From: JAJAZB01 sp964244295
GTDB lineage: Bacteria > Bacteroidota > Bacteroidia > Cytophagales > Spirosomataceae
DNA: 47,388 nt
Assembly (NCBI GenBank): GCA_964244295.1
Contig: CAXTIG010000049.1
Span: 1-47,388, forward strand
Direction: 5' to 3'
Every line of letters starts with the position of its first letter. The first letter of the stretch is position 1. Of this stretch, positions 1 through 8,964 are shown piece after piece. The notes beneath the pieces were generated by a model that saw only the letters and a program-made list of their open reading frames with translations, was not told the origin of the DNA and did no database searches. A program made the translations under genes and the position numbers.

Positions 1-72
1 GGCAAAATCAGAGGTTGTAAAATGTTGATTTACAGTTAAAAGACAAGTCTATTGAGCATTAAACTTTTCCCC

Positions 73-849
73 ATGCCCCATCCCTTCCACCTAACCCACC
101 AGAAAGCCCTCGTTACGGGCGGCACCAAAGGCATCGGCGAGGCCGTCGTGCGGCTGTTTCTCGGCCTCGGCGCGGAGGTTTTTTTCGTCGCCCGAGATAA
201 CGACTTGCTGCAAAAGCAGTTGGAAAGCTACCGTGAAGCGGGGCAGCCCGTCGAGGGACTGGCCATCGACCTCAGCCAGCCGGGTGCGGCGGTTCGGCTG
301 GTCGAAACCGTGCGCGAACGCTGGGGCGGGCTGGACATCCTGGTCAACAACGTCGGTACCAACATCCGCAAACCCACCGTGGCCTACACGCCTGAGGAGG
401 TGAGCCGGGTGCTCGACACCAACCTGCGCTCGGCTTTCGAGCTGTGCCAGGCGGCGTACCCGCTGCTGAAAGTTTCGGAGAAAGGTTGCATCGTGCAGGT
501 GTCGTCGGTGGCGGGGCTGACTCACGTGGGCAGCGGCTCGCCCTACGGCATGAGCAAGGCGGCCATGAATCAGTTGACCAAAAACCTGGCCGTGGAGTGG
601 GCACCCGACGGCATCCGGGTCAACGGCGTGGCCCCCTGGTACATCCAAACCCCGCTCGCCAGCCCCGTCCTGGCCGACCCGGAGGCCCTGCGGCGCATCC
701 TGAGCCGCACCCCGATGGGCCGCACCGGGCAACCCGACGAGGTGGCCGGGGTAGTGGCCTTCCTCTGTTCGCCCGCCGCCAGCTACGTAACCGGCCAGAC
801 GCTGGCCGTGGACGGAGGGATGACGGTGATGGGGAATGATTTCCGGTAA
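73..849 (+). CDS. SDR family oxidoreductase
   Basis: Classical short-chain dehydrogenase/reductase of 258 residues, a normal length for the family, expected to be a cytosolic NAD(P)-dependent oxidoreductase. Visible motifs are the Rossmann glycine loop TGGTKGIG (residues 15-22), NNVG (92-95), the catalytic Ser in SSVAG (about 144-145), the Y-x3-K pair in YGMSK (Y158, K162), and a C-terminal VTGQTLAVDGG typical of these proteins. It resembles tropinone-reductase-like or gluconate 5-dehydrogenase-like members, but the substrate cannot be read from sequence. An in-frame TTG lies 21 bases upstream (position 52). I chose the ATG because the family normally starts close before the first beta strand. 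No partner gene is visible; the next gene follows after about 140 bases and differs in composition. Confidence 0.9.
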   Translation: MPHPFHLTHQKALVTGGTKGIGEAVVRLFLGLGAEVFFVARDNDLLQKQLESYREAGQPVEGLAIDLSQPGAAVRLVETVRERWGGLDILVNNVGTNIRKPTVAYTPEEVSRVLDTNLRSAFELCQAAYPLLKVSEKGCIVQVSSVAGLTHVGSGSPYGMSKAAMNQLTKNLAVEWAPDGIRVNGVAPWYIQTPLASPVLADPEALRRILSRTPMGRTGQPDEVAGVVAFLCSPAASYVTGQTLAVDGGMTVMGNDFR

Positions 850-991
850 ACTCGTCGGGCAACTGGCGGAGGCCGTGTGGAGGGCCGTCCGGCGGGTGGC
901 AATTTGTGTACTCCACCCCCCTCAGACTGTGCTCATAAAACCTTTCTTTTCCAAAACCTACTTTTACCCCTTACTCAACCTTCCGAAAATC

Positions 992-1510
992 ATGGCTTAC
1001 ATCATGGTCGATATTGAAAGTGACGGCCCTATTCCGGGAGATTATTCAATGATTTCTTTCGGAGCCGTTTTAGTGGATGAAAAGCTTGACAAAACGTTCT
1101 ACGGGCAACTCAAACCCATTTCAGATAAGTTTATTCCAGAGGCGCTGGCTGTTTCGGGATATTCGAGAGAACAGGTCTTTGGATTTGATGACCCAGAGTT
1201 GGTAATGATGGACTTCAAACAGTGGATTGACAAAATATGTGAAAGTAGACCGATTTTTATTAGTGACAATAATGGGTTTGACTGGATGTTTATATGCTGG
1301 TACTTTCACCACTTTATCGGAAGCAACCCATTCGGCTTCAGTTCGCAAAATTTAGGGAGTCTTTACAAAGGAATGGAAAAAGATATGTCAAAGACTTTCA
1401 AGCATTTACGAAAAACAAAATATACGCATCATCCGGTTGACGATGCAAAGGGGAATGCCGAAGCTTTGTTAACAATGAAAGTAGAGTTAGGCCTTAAAAT
1501 AAAGTTTTGA
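992..1510 (+). CDS. DEDDh-type 3'-5' exonuclease
   Basis: Protein of 172 residues resembling the RNase T / Rv2179c-like 3'-5' exoribonuclease group. DxE is seen at D7/E9 in MVDIESDGP, an acidic residue in the NNGFDW segment, and the last motif H-x4-D in HHPVDDAKGNAEAL near residue 145. These are the metal-binding residues of DEDDh exonucleases, so the expected activity is removal of nucleotides from RNA or DNA 3' ends in the cytoplasm. The reading frame is open further upstream, but the extension has no family similarity and would overlap the SDR gene, so I start at the ATG before AYIMVDIE. The gene is clearly richer in A+T than both neighbours and uses different codons, which suggests acquisition from outside. 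A strong hairpin follows directly. Confidence 0.82.
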   Translation: MAYIMVDIESDGPIPGDYSMISFGAVLVDEKLDKTFYGQLKPISDKFIPEALAVSGYSREQVFGFDDPELVMMDFKQWIDKICESRPIFISDNNGFDWMFICWYFHHFIGSNPFGFSSQNLGSLYKGMEKDMSKTFKHLRKTKYTHHPVDDAKGNAEALLTMKVELGLKIKF

Positions 1511-1516
1511 CGAAAC

Positions 1517-1552
1517 AAAAGCGGCACCGAAGAAAACCTCGGTGCCGCTTTT
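1517..1552. terminator. bidirectional intrinsic terminator
   Basis: A perfect 14-bp stem (1517-1530 with 1539-1552, core GCGGCACCGA/TCGGTGCCGC) has an 8-base loop, with A residues on the left and T residues on the right. It lies between convergent genes, 6 bases after the exonuclease stop and about 20 bases from the symporter stop, so it can serve both strands. Confidence 0.85.
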
Positions 1553-1573
1553 GCTTTTCCAGAGATCAGATTT

Positions 1574-3184
1574 TCACCAAAACACCGTGTACAGCACCAC
1601 CAACACCGCCACGACAATCGACGCCCCGATGCTGAATCCGCGCGACACTTTGAACATAGCCGCGTCGATTTCCAAACCTTTCGGGTTGGACTTGCTTTTC
1701 GGGTCGGCGAGGGCCAGTACCACGATGCCTGCTACACAAAACAGATAAACCCAGCCCATGCGGTCGAGGAAGGGCACGTCGGGCAGTACGTTGTGAAGCA
1801 CTACTGCGGTAATTGTACCGCCGATGATGGCGAAAAGTGCCCCGGCGGCGTTGGTGCGTTTCCAGAAAAAGCCCATGGTAAAGGCCGCAAACACGCCCGG
1901 CGACACCAGCCCGGTCATTTCCTGAATGAACTGGAATCCCCCTTTTTTGTCGATACCCATGAACGGCGAAATGGCACAACCCAGGATGATGGCCACGAGA
2001 ATCGTCCAGCGCCCCACTGTGACGAGGCCCTTCTCGGTGGCGTTGGTGTTGATGTATTTTTTGTAAATGTCGAGCGTGAAAATCGTCGCGATCGAGTTGG
2101 CTTTGCCCGCCAGCGAAGCCACGATGGCCGCCGTCAGGGCGGCAAACGAAAGGCCCTTCAGGCCCGGCGGCAGCAGATTGAGCAGTACCGGGTAGGCGCG
2201 GTCGGGGTTCAGTTCGCCGTTAGTCAGCATCTCTTGCTGAAAAAGGCCCTTCTGAAACAGCGTGTAAGCCGCAATGCCTGGCAGCACCACGATTACTGGC
2301 ATCAGTAGTTTTAAAAAGGCGGCGAAAAGCAAACCGGTGCGGGCCGTTTTCAAATCGGCCCCCAGCGCCCGCTGGGTGATGTACTGGTTGCAGCCCCAGT
2401 AGTTGAGGTTTACGATCCACATCCCACCGATGAGCACCGTCAGGCCGGGCAGGGCGTTGTAGTACGGCTCGCCTTTCTTGAAAATCATGTGGAAGTGGTC
2501 GGCGGAAGAGTCCAGCATCTGGTCGAACCCCGCCAGCAGGCCCGTGCGTCCGTACTCCGTCGAAACCAGCGAGATCGCTAAGTACGTGGCAGCCAGGCCA
2601 CCCAGGATGAGGAAAAACACCTGAATGACGTCGGTGAAGCCAATCACTTTCATCCCGCCGATGGTGATGATGAAGGCAAACACGGCCAGCCCAATCATGC
2701 AGGTCCAGAACCCGATGCCGGAAATGGTCGACACCGCCAGCGCCCCCAGAAACAGAATGGAGGTGAGGTTGACGAGCACGTAGAGAAACAGCCAAAAAAT
2801 GGCCATGATCATCGCCACCGTGCCGTTGTACCGCTGGGTGAGGAATTGCGGCATGGTGAAAATGCGGTTTTTCAGGTAAATCGGCATGAAGAAAATCGCC
2901 ACGATGAGCAGCGTGGCGGCAGCCATCCACTCGTAGGTGGCAATGGCGAGTCCCATCGTAAACCCGTTGCCCGAAGCCCCGATCATTTGCTCGGCGGAAA
3001 TGTTGGAAGCAATCAGCGAGGTACCGATTGCCCACCAGGTAAGGGAGCCTTCGGCCAGAAAAAAGTCGGTCGACGCGGTGGCCGATTTTGCTTTTTTGCG
3101 CTGGTAAATCCAGTACCCATAGCCGGATACGATGACGAAATACACCAGAAAAACCAGGTAATCGAGGGTTTGGAGTTTGGACAT
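1574..3184 (-). CDS. Na+/sugar symporter, SSS family (vSGLT-like)
   Basis: Polytopic inner-membrane protein of 536 residues, close to the length of Vibrio SGLT, with about 14 hydrophobic segments. The region SLIASNISAEQMIG followed by the YEWM segment corresponds to the Asn/Gln/Glu sugar-contacting part of vSGLT, and FWLFLYVLVNLTSILFLG is also typical of SGLT-type members. This argues for sodium-driven uptake of a hexose or related sugar rather than proline, pantothenate or sialic acid. It lies just downstream of an exported xylose-isomerase-like gene on the same strand, separated by about 100 bases holding a long inverted repeat, so the two may be co-transcribed. The start is the ATG before SKLQTLDYLVFLVYF, which leads straight into the first membrane helix. 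The exact sugar is not known. Confidence 0.9.
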   Translation of the reverse strand: MSKLQTLDYLVFLVYFVIVSGYGYWIYQRKKAKSATASTDFFLAEGSLTWWAIGTSLIASNISAEQMIGASGNGFTMGLAIATYEWMAAATLLIVAIFFMPIYLKNRIFTMPQFLTQRYNGTVAMIMAIFWLFLYVLVNLTSILFLGALAVSTISGIGFWTCMIGLAVFAFIITIGGMKVIGFTDVIQVFFLILGGLAATYLAISLVSTEYGRTGLLAGFDQMLDSSADHFHMIFKKGEPYYNALPGLTVLIGGMWIVNLNYWGCNQYITQRALGADLKTARTGLLFAAFLKLLMPVIVVLPGIAAYTLFQKGLFQQEMLTNGELNPDRAYPVLLNLLPPGLKGLSFAALTAAIVASLAGKANSIATIFTLDIYKKYINTNATEKGLVTVGRWTILVAIILGCAISPFMGIDKKGGFQFIQEMTGLVSPGVFAAFTMGFFWKRTNAAGALFAIIGGTITAVVLHNVLPDVPFLDRMGWVYLFCVAGIVVLALADPKSKSNPKGLEIDAAMFKVSRGFSIGASIVVAVLVVLYTVFW

Positions 3185-3210
3185 TTTTAGGAGGTTTGAA
3201 AGGTTGAAAG

Positions 3211-3287
3211 GGTTTGAGGGTTTGAAGGTTTGAAAGTTTGAGGCGTATTGTTTCCCTCAAACTTTCAAACCTTCAAACCCTCAAACC
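3211..3287. repeat. 33-bp inverted repeat built of GGTTTGAA units
   Basis: The arms at 3211-3243 and 3255-3287 are exact reverse complements and enclose an 11-base loop. Each arm is made of short G/T/A units such as GGTTTGAGGG and GGTTTGAAAG, and the unit pattern extends left to about 3192 outside the paired arms. The right arm contains the stop codon (3281-3283) of the upstream gene on the minus strand. Confidence 0.9.
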
Positions 3288-4198
3288 TGATTATATCGCT
3301 TCCGCAGCAAGTCCATCATGTGTTTGTTAATGGCCCACTGGTCGGCCACGGGTTGGCGGGTGTAGGGGAGGGTGGGGAGGTAGGCGGGCGGGCCGAATTC
3401 GGGCGAGATGGTGGCGAAGGGCACGTTGGCGGCGCGTCGGGCGGCGATGATGCGGTCCCACCAGCCGAGGTGGGCGTTCAATGCCGCTTCCCACTCCGGG
3501 GCACGGGGGTCGTTCACCTGCGGGCCTTCCTGAAAACCGACGCGGGCGTGGAGGTGGAAACAACGCGGCAGCACCTGGTCGAGCCGGGCCTGCTGGGGTT
3601 TTTCACCCAACAACGACTCCGACACGCAGCACCAGTGGGAAAGATCGGCCACGAGTTTAAGGTCGGGAAAGGCCTCGACCATCTGCACCGTCGGGCCGGA
3701 GTGAAAGCTGAACTTGCCCCGGTGGATTTCGTGGTACACCGGAATACCCAGTTCTTTTTCCAACTCAAAACCCCGCCGGATGACCCGGCTGTTTTCCTCG
3801 AAACTAAAAAAATCCCGACCCGTGTGCGAATTGATAAACAGGGGCTTGGCCCTGGCCGCGATGCGGAGAAATTTCTCGAACTGTTTCAAGTTTTCGCCCA
3901 CCTCGTCGGCCCCCGCCTGCACTTGCAGCGTGATGACTTTCAGGCCGTGGTCGGCCAGGAGGCCGCGCCAAGCGGCTTGTTCCTGGGCATTGTCGGGAAA
4001 TACCATCTCGACGCCATCGTAGCCCGCGTCTGCCACTTTTTTGCAAAAATCAGCGGGCGACAGGGCCTCGCTGCCCCAGCGTGGGCAGAAGAAGAGAACC
4101 GGGATTTGGGCGGCAGGATGGGCCAGAGCGGGAGCGCCGGTAGCCGCCAGCGAAGCCAGCCCCAGCGAGGAGGTTTTCAGGAAATCAGAGCGGTTCAC
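3281..4198 (-). CDS. exported sugar isomerase/epimerase-like TIM-barrel protein
   Basis: Protein of 305 residues of the xylose-isomerase-like TIM-barrel family (PF01261 type). It begins with a signal peptide (NRSDFLKTSSLG, hydrophobic stretch, ALA about residue 26) related to Tat signals but with one Arg replaced. Acidic and His metal ligands are spread as in the family: GVEMVFPDN, YHEIHRGKF, LVADLSHWC, CFHLHARVG and ISPEFGPP. Relatives are called sugar phosphate isomerase/epimerase, but an exported copy probably acts on an unphosphorylated sugar or glycoside. It is first in a likely two-gene unit with the Na+/sugar symporter. Family members have been reported as 3-keto-glycoside lyases or epimerases, so a role alongside the distant DUF1080 and Gfo/Idh genes is possible but is inference. 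Confidence 0.82.
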   Translation of the reverse strand: MNRSDFLKTSSLGLASLAATGAPALAHPAAQIPVLFFCPRWGSEALSPADFCKKVADAGYDGVEMVFPDNAQEQAAWRGLLADHGLKVITLQVQAGADEVGENLKQFEKFLRIAARAKPLFINSHTGRDFFSFEENSRVIRRGFELEKELGIPVYHEIHRGKFSFHSGPTVQMVEAFPDLKLVADLSHWCCVSESLLGEKPQQARLDQVLPRCFHLHARVGFQEGPQVNDPRAPEWEAALNAHLGWWDRIIAARRAANVPFATISPEFGPPAYLPTLPYTRQPVADQWAINKHMMDLLRKRYNQV

Positions 4199-4248
4199 CG
4201 AAGAAGAAGGGCAGAGGTGGGTAGGTATCGGGGCGAAAAATAGGGAAA

Positions 4249-4362
4249 ATTGTCTGAACCGCGATTGGCCTGGATTTGAGGATTTTCACGATGGCTGATT
4301 TCGGTCATGATTTTTACCATCCTAAAAATCCTTAAATCCAGGCCAATCGCGGTTCAGACAAT
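4249..4362. repeat. 38-bp inverted repeat ending at the proS stop codon
   Basis: The arms at 4249-4286 and 4325-4362 match as reverse complements with one mismatch (core TGAACCGCGATTGGCCTGGA) around a 38-base loop containing GGCTGATTTCGGTCATGA. The right arm touches the first base of the proS stop triplet. The TGAACC-type core resembles palindromic intergenic repeats I recall from Bacteroidota genomes; this is recollection, not a search. Confidence 0.88.
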
Positions 4363-5834
4363 CAATACGCCCGCGCAAAAATCACCCGTTGCGTCGAGGG
4401 TTTTCCCGAAAACACGCAGGCCCCGGTTTCTTCCGGTGCGTCCAGCGGGATGCAGCGAATGGTGGCTTTGGTGGTTTCTTTGATGGCCTCCTCGGTTTCG
4501 GAAGTACCGTCCCAGTGGGCAAGCAGGAAGCCGCCTTTTTCAATCTGGTCTTCAAACTGCGCCCAGGAATCCACCTGGTGCGTGTTGGCTTCCCGGAAGG
4601 CGAACGCTTTCTGGTAAATGCTCGCCTGGATTTCGTCGAGCAGCGCGGCGATGCGTTCGGCGAGGCCGTCCATCGGTACGGTTTGCTTTTCCTTCGTGTC
4701 GCGGCGGGCCAGTTCGACCGTGCCGTTTTCGAGATCGCGGGCACCGAGGGCCAGGCGGAGGGGCACGCCGCGCAGTTCGTACTCGGCAAATTTCCAGCCC
4801 GGTTTGTTGGCGTCGGAATCATCAAACTTCACCGAAATCCCTTTGGCTTTCAGGCTTTTCAGCAACGGAGCCACGGCTTCACGGACGGCCTGCAACTGCT
4901 CTTCAGCCCGGTAAATCGGCACGATGACCACCTGAATCGGGGCGAGTTTGGGCGGTAAAATCAAGCCCTGATCGTCGGAGTGGGCCATGATGAGCGCGCC
5001 CATCAGCCGGGTCGATACGCCCCAGGACGTGCCCCAGACGTGTTCCAACTGGTTTTCTTTGGTCAGGAATTTTACGTCGAAGGCTTTGGCAAAATTTTGC
5101 CCCAGAAAGTGCGAAGTACCGGCTTGCAGCGCCTTGCCGTCCTGCATCAGCGCTTCGATGCAGTAGGTTTCTTCGGCCCCGGCGAAGCGCTCGTTGGCCG
5201 TTTTACGACCCCGAATCACGGGCATCGCCATCCACTCCTCGGCGAAGGTGGCGTACACCTCCAGCATCTGTTCGGTTTCGGCGACGGCTTCGGCGGGCGT
5301 GGCGTGGGCGGTGTGGCCTTCCTGCCACAAAAATTCCGTCGTGCGCAGAAAAAGCCGGGTGCGCATTTCCCAGCGCACCACGTTGGCCCACTGGTTGACG
5401 AGCAGCGGCAGGTCGCGGTACGACTGAATCCAGTTTTTGTAGGTGCTCCAAATCACCGTTTCGGAAGTGGGCCGGACGATGAGTTCTTCCTCCAGTTTGG
5501 CCTCCGGGTCCACGATGACGCCGCCGCCGTTGGGGTCGGCCTTGAGGCGGTAATGCGTCACCACGGCGCATTCTTTGGCGAAGCCTTCCACGTGACTGGC
5601 TTCTTTCGACAAATAGGATTTGGGGATAAACAGCGGAAAATACGCGTTGACGTGGCCCGTTTCCTTGAACATGTCGTCGAGGGCGCGCTGCATTTTTTCC
5701 CAGATCGAATAGCCGTAGGGCTTGATGACCATGCAGCCCCGCACGGCGGAATTTTCGGCCAGGTCAGCCCGTTTGACGAGTTCGTTGTACCATTCGGAGT
5801 AGTCTTCGGATTTGGAGGTGATGCCTTTGCTCAT
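4362..5834 (-). CDS. proS: prolyl-tRNA synthetase, archaeal/eukaryotic-like type
   Basis: Charges tRNA-Pro with proline in the cytoplasm. It is 490 residues from the ATG before SKGITSKSEDYSEWYNELV, matching the short ProS type that lacks the bacterial editing insertion. Class II synthetase motifs are visible: motif 2 around the conserved Pro-Thr-Ser-Glu (RPTSETVIW) and RWEMRTRLFLRTTEFLWQEGHT, and motif 3 near the GVPLRLALGARDLENG anticodon-binding region. The C-terminal segment ends with CVFSGKPSTQRVIFARAY. The frame is open for 53 more codons upstream, but that part crosses a promoter-like element and does not resemble the family. The gene is monocistronic, bounded by an inverted repeat at its stop and a divergent promoter region at its start. 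Confidence 0.95.
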   Translation of the reverse strand: MSKGITSKSEDYSEWYNELVKRADLAENSAVRGCMVIKPYGYSIWEKMQRALDDMFKETGHVNAYFPLFIPKSYLSKEASHVEGFAKECAVVTHYRLKADPNGGGVIVDPEAKLEEELIVRPTSETVIWSTYKNWIQSYRDLPLLVNQWANVVRWEMRTRLFLRTTEFLWQEGHTAHATPAEAVAETEQMLEVYATFAEEWMAMPVIRGRKTANERFAGAEETYCIEALMQDGKALQAGTSHFLGQNFAKAFDVKFLTKENQLEHVWGTSWGVSTRLMGALIMAHSDDQGLILPPKLAPIQVVIVPIYRAEEQLQAVREAVAPLLKSLKAKGISVKFDDSDANKPGWKFAEYELRGVPLRLALGARDLENGTVELARRDTKEKQTVPMDGLAERIAALLDEIQASIYQKAFAFREANTHQVDSWAQFEDQIEKGGFLLAHWDGTSETEEAIKETTKATIRCIPLDAPEETGACVFSGKPSTQRVIFARAY

Positions 5835-5940
5835 GTAGTCGTAAGTCGTAAGGAGTAAGTCGTCAGCGCGTTCTTTCGACGGAGGATTCAGTTTAGAAAG
5901 AAGGCTGTTAAAATCTGTTAATTCCCGAAAACGGGCGTTG

Positions 5941-5973
5941 CAAAGATAGGTTTTTGGGGTAAGTTTGTGACAA
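5941..5973 (-). promoter_or_regulatory. proS: candidate Bacteroidota sigma-ABfr promoter for proS
   Basis: On the minus strand TATCTTTG (5948-5941) fits the -7 element TAnnTTTG, with TTG at 5973-5971 as the -33 element and a 22-base spacer. The predicted transcript would start near 5934 and carry a leader of about 100 bases. Confidence 0.5.
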
Positions 5974-6040
5974 TTCGGGGGCAGTTCGCCCAATTCAGGA
6001 ATTGCCCTCGAATCGACAGGTTTTTTAAACCGTATAACTC

Positions 6041-7132
6041 ATGAACTCGAACCTTTTGCCCAAACTTCTGACGGTGGCCATGTTAGCCAGTGCCTGGGGG
6101 TGTAGCAGCCAGAAACAACTGGTGTATGACGACCTCTACTCCGGGGCCAGCGACGTGAAAACAGTCGCGTACAGCAATAAACGCAGCAGTACCGACAACG
6201 TCACGACGGAAAGCATTCTCCCGAATGGCTCGTCGCGGGAGCAACAAGCGGGTAGCAGTGATTACTACAATCCCGAACTCAGCGCCGGCAATTACAAGAA
6301 AAACCAGGAAGGGTACAGCAGCGACTACGACGCGGGTTATGCCAATGGCTACGCTAATGGCCAGAATACCGGTGGCTGGGGCAGCAACTACGGCTACAAC
6401 TCCTGGAATAACCGCTACGCTGGCTGGGGTGGTGGCTTTGGCGGCTACAACGGCTGGAATTCCTGGGGCAACAACTGGTTCTCGCCGGGTCTGAGCATCG
6501 GCTTTGGTCGCCCCTGGGGTTGGGGTGGCGGGTTCGGTGGTGGATTTTACGACCCATTCAGCCCGTTTGGCTACAACAACTACGCCTTTGGCAACCCGTA
6601 TTATGGCGGATACTACGGCGGCTACGATGCCTTCGGCTTTCCCCGCACCCGGATTTACAATAACTACTACAACTACGGCAACGGCGGTTACGTAAACAGT
6701 GGCAATTCGGGGCAGAACAACTCCGTTCCCACGCCTTCGCGCAATCGCTACACCCGGTCGCAGTCGGCTTACAACTCGGATTTTAACAACTCGACCAGCA
6801 CCACGAACCGGGGCGGTCGCCAGAGTTACAACGACGGCTCGACCACCACGAGCAGTTCCGACTACTACTCCCGCCCGCGCCGCGACGGAGGAACCTACGG
6901 CAGCCAGTCGTACAGTTCGGGTAATGCCAACTCGTACAGCCGACCGGGTTCGGGAAACAGCACCAACAACACGTACAACAACTACAGCCGCCCAGGCAAC
7001 AACAGCAATAGTTACGGCAGCGACAATTCCTCGTCCAACCGCAGCTATTCCAGTCCAAGTCCGTCGCCTTCGTCTGGCGGAAGTTCTTCGGGTGGCGGCG
7101 GGGGAGGTGGTCGTTCGCGGGGACCGCGTTGA
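6041..7132 (+). CDS. Gly/Asn/Tyr/Ser-rich lipoprotein of unknown function
   Basis: Protein of 363 residues with a lipoprotein signal: charged start, hydrophobic stretch, and lipobox ASAWGC with Cys near residue 21, so it should be lipid-anchored in the envelope. After a short ordinary segment (QLVYDDLYSGASDVKTVAYS) the rest is low complexity. A Gly/Trp/Tyr/Phe-rich middle (repeated GGFGGYNGW-like pieces) is followed by a Ser/Thr/Asn/Arg-rich tail ending SSGGGGGGGRSRGPR. The composition suggests an extended or disordered surface protein, not an enzyme. Similar proteins are frequent in Cytophagales and have no established role as far as I know. It stands alone, with a good terminator after it. 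Confidence 0.8.
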   Translation: MNSNLLPKLLTVAMLASAWGCSSQKQLVYDDLYSGASDVKTVAYSNKRSSTDNVTTESILPNGSSREQQAGSSDYYNPELSAGNYKKNQEGYSSDYDAGYANGYANGQNTGGWGSNYGYNSWNNRYAGWGGGFGGYNGWNSWGNNWFSPGLSIGFGRPWGWGGGFGGGFYDPFSPFGYNNYAFGNPYYGGYYGGYDAFGFPRTRIYNNYYNYGNGGYVNSGNSGQNNSVPTPSRNRYTRSQSAYNSDFNNSTSTTNRGGRQSYNDGSTTTSSSDYYSRPRRDGGTYGSQSYSSGNANSYSRPGSGNSTNNTYNNYSRPGNNSNSYGSDNSSSNRSYSSPSPSPSSGGSSSGGGGGGGRSRGPR

Positions 7133-7159
7133 TCCCGACTTAACTTTTTTTAACTGATA

Positions 7160-7191
7160 AACCCCGCCAACCTTTTGGGCCTGGCGGGGTT
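7160..7191 (+). terminator. intrinsic terminator after the lipoprotein gene
   Basis: AACCCCGCCA (7160-7169) pairs with TGGCGGGGTT (7182-7191), followed by a run of T residues to about 7196. It lies about 27 bases after the stop codon. Confidence 0.85.
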
Positions 7192-7326
7192 TTTTCGTTA
7201 GTTCGGTAAGGATTTCAGAGTGGCAAGCCCAACGTGCTCAAGTTGGTTTTATCCCGAAAAATTCTGAACTAATTTACTCGTCCACGAAGGTTGAGTCGCT
7301 GAATTAACCTTCCTTTTTTCAAAAAC

Positions 7327-8964
7327 ATGACTCGTTTCCGTCACCTGCTGCTGGGTTTGGGGCTGGCTTCTTCCGCCCTGGCCCAGGACAACAATTACGA
7401 CGCCCTCGCGCGCACGTTCTCCCAAACCGGCCCGGTGGGTTCGGCTCGTTTTCAGGCCCTCGGCGGGCCACACGCCGCCCTCGGTGCCGATGCTTCCACG
7501 CTCATGGGTAATCCGGCCGGGCTGGGTTTTTACACCCGCTCGGAGTTTAACCTCACGCCGGGCATTGCCCTGCAAAATAATTCTTCCGATTACCTCGGCA
7601 CGTCGCGCAACGACAATAAAACCAGTTTCAACCTGGCTAACCTGGGCGTCATTCTGGCGGGCAATCGCAACAATCCCATCGGCTACAGCCGCTGGCGGGG
7701 CGGGGTCATTGGGCTAGGCTTCACGCGCAGCTACGGGCTGAACAATTCCATTGCGTTTGGGGGAAGGAATAACCAAAGTTCGATGGTGGATTTTTTCGCC
7801 GAAGAAGCGAACCGGGAAGCGCAGAATTCCAACGTGACCGTCCAGGATTTTCGTGATGACCTGAATGCCAACGGAAATACGTTTGATTTCCCCACGTCGA
7901 TGTACTACTACGGCTACCTCATCGACCCCAATTCGCAGAATGGCTCGCCGTATTCCGGGGCCGAGCAGGGAAAATCCACCAACCAGACCTTCAATTTCAA
8001 TTCCGACGGCTCCACTAGCCAATGGACTGCCGCCTACGGAGCCAACTACGACGATAAAATTTACCTCGGCGCGGCCATCGGCCTGGCCCGGATGAACTAC
8101 ACCACCACGAAGACCATGCAGGAAGCGTTTATAAACCCAGCGCAGATTGCCAGTTTTTCGTATGAACAAACCCTGAACACACGGGGTAACGGCTTTAACC
8201 TATCGTTGGGAGCCATTTACCGGCCCACGGATTTTCTGCGCCTCGGTGTCTCCTTCAACACCCCTACCTGGTTCAACGTCAGCGAAACCACCGAATCGAG
8301 CCTGCGGGTGGATTTGGCCCGGCCCATCGATGTGGCGGCGGCGGGAACGACCGACCCCGGCCTGACCAACCTGCTCAACACCCTAAGCGGTGCGGGCTAT
8401 GGTATCCAGACTCAGAATAATCGAATTGTAATCAACTCGATTCCGGCGCTGGCCGTAAAACCCTTCGATTCCAACTACCAGTTGCGGACACCCTTCAAGG
8501 CCAACGGGGGCGTAGCCTTCTTTTTTGGCAAAAATGCCTTCGTTTCCGGTAACGTTGAATACGTGGCTTACGAGGGAATGCGGCTGTCGTCGAACGACGA
8601 TAACGCCGACGGCGGCCTGAGCGATGGCACCTATACCAATGATGTGAAACGGGCGTACCGAAACGTGGTCAACTTAAAAGTCGGCGGCGAATACCGGATT
8701 CAGAACATCTCGCTCCGGGCCGGATTCAGCTATTACCCCGACCAGTACAAGCAAACCTTCGACAACCTCGACCGCAGCCGCAGCATTTATTCTGGCGGGT
8801 TGGGCTACCGCACCGATAAGTTTTACGTCGACGTGGCCGCGCTGTACGGCACAAGCGCCAGCGCCTACTCGCCCTACGTGCTCAACAACACGGCGGATTA
8901 CGCGTCGGCCAAAATCAATAACACCACCACGCAGGTGATTTTGTCGGTGGGGACGTATTTTTAG
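7327..8964 (+). CDS. FadL/OmpP1-like outer-membrane transport protein
   Basis: Protein of 545 residues with a cleavable signal peptide (MTRFRHLLLGLGLASSALAQ). The N-terminal segment GSARFQALGGPHAALGADASTLMGNPAGLGFY matches OmpP1/FadL/TodX-type barrels, which begin with a plug-forming segment rich in small residues and NPAG. The remainder alternates aromatic beta strands and ends in an aromatic strand, ILSVGTYF, typical of an outer-membrane barrel. Bacteroidota relatives are often labelled hemin receptor, but the family generally moves hydrophobic compounds across the outer membrane, so I leave the substrate open. It is probably a single-gene unit that ends in a 41-bp palindrome shared with the convergent aroK gene. 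Confidence 0.87.
   Translation: MTRFRHLLLGLGLASSALAQDNNYDALARTFSQTGPVGSARFQALGGPHAALGADASTLMGNPAGLGFYTRSEFNLTPGIALQNNSSDYLGTSRNDNKTSFNLANLGVILAGNRNNPIGYSRWRGGVIGLGFTRSYGLNNSIAFGGRNNQSSMVDFFAEEANREAQNSNVTVQDFRDDLNANGNTFDFPTSMYYYGYLIDPNSQNGSPYSGAEQGKSTNQTFNFNSDGSTSQWTAAYGANYDDKIYLGAAIGLARMNYTTTKTMQEAFINPAQIASFSYEQTLNTRGNGFNLSLGAIYRPTDFLRLGVSFNTPTWFNVSETTESSLRVDLARPIDVAAAGTTDPGLTNLLNTLSGAGYGIQTQNNRIVINSIPALAVKPFDSNYQLRTPFKANGGVAFFFGKNAFVSGNVEYVAYEGMRLSSNDDNADGGLSDGTYTNDVKRAYRNVVNLKVGGEYRIQNISLRAGFSYYPDQYKQTFDNLDRSRSIYSGGLGYRTDKFYVDVAALYGTSASAYSPYVLNNTADYASAKINNTTTQVILSVGTYF

Noticed and set aside
1..72. End of an upstream gene at the left edge
   Set aside because: No frame in the first 72 bases resembles a protein end, and the region is AT-rich; it is more likely an upstream region of the SDR gene.
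5835..5993. Longer N-terminus for proS
   Set aside because: The extension covers a promoter-like TATCTTTG/TTG pair and has no resemblance to ProS, whose family starts at MSKGITSK-like sequence.
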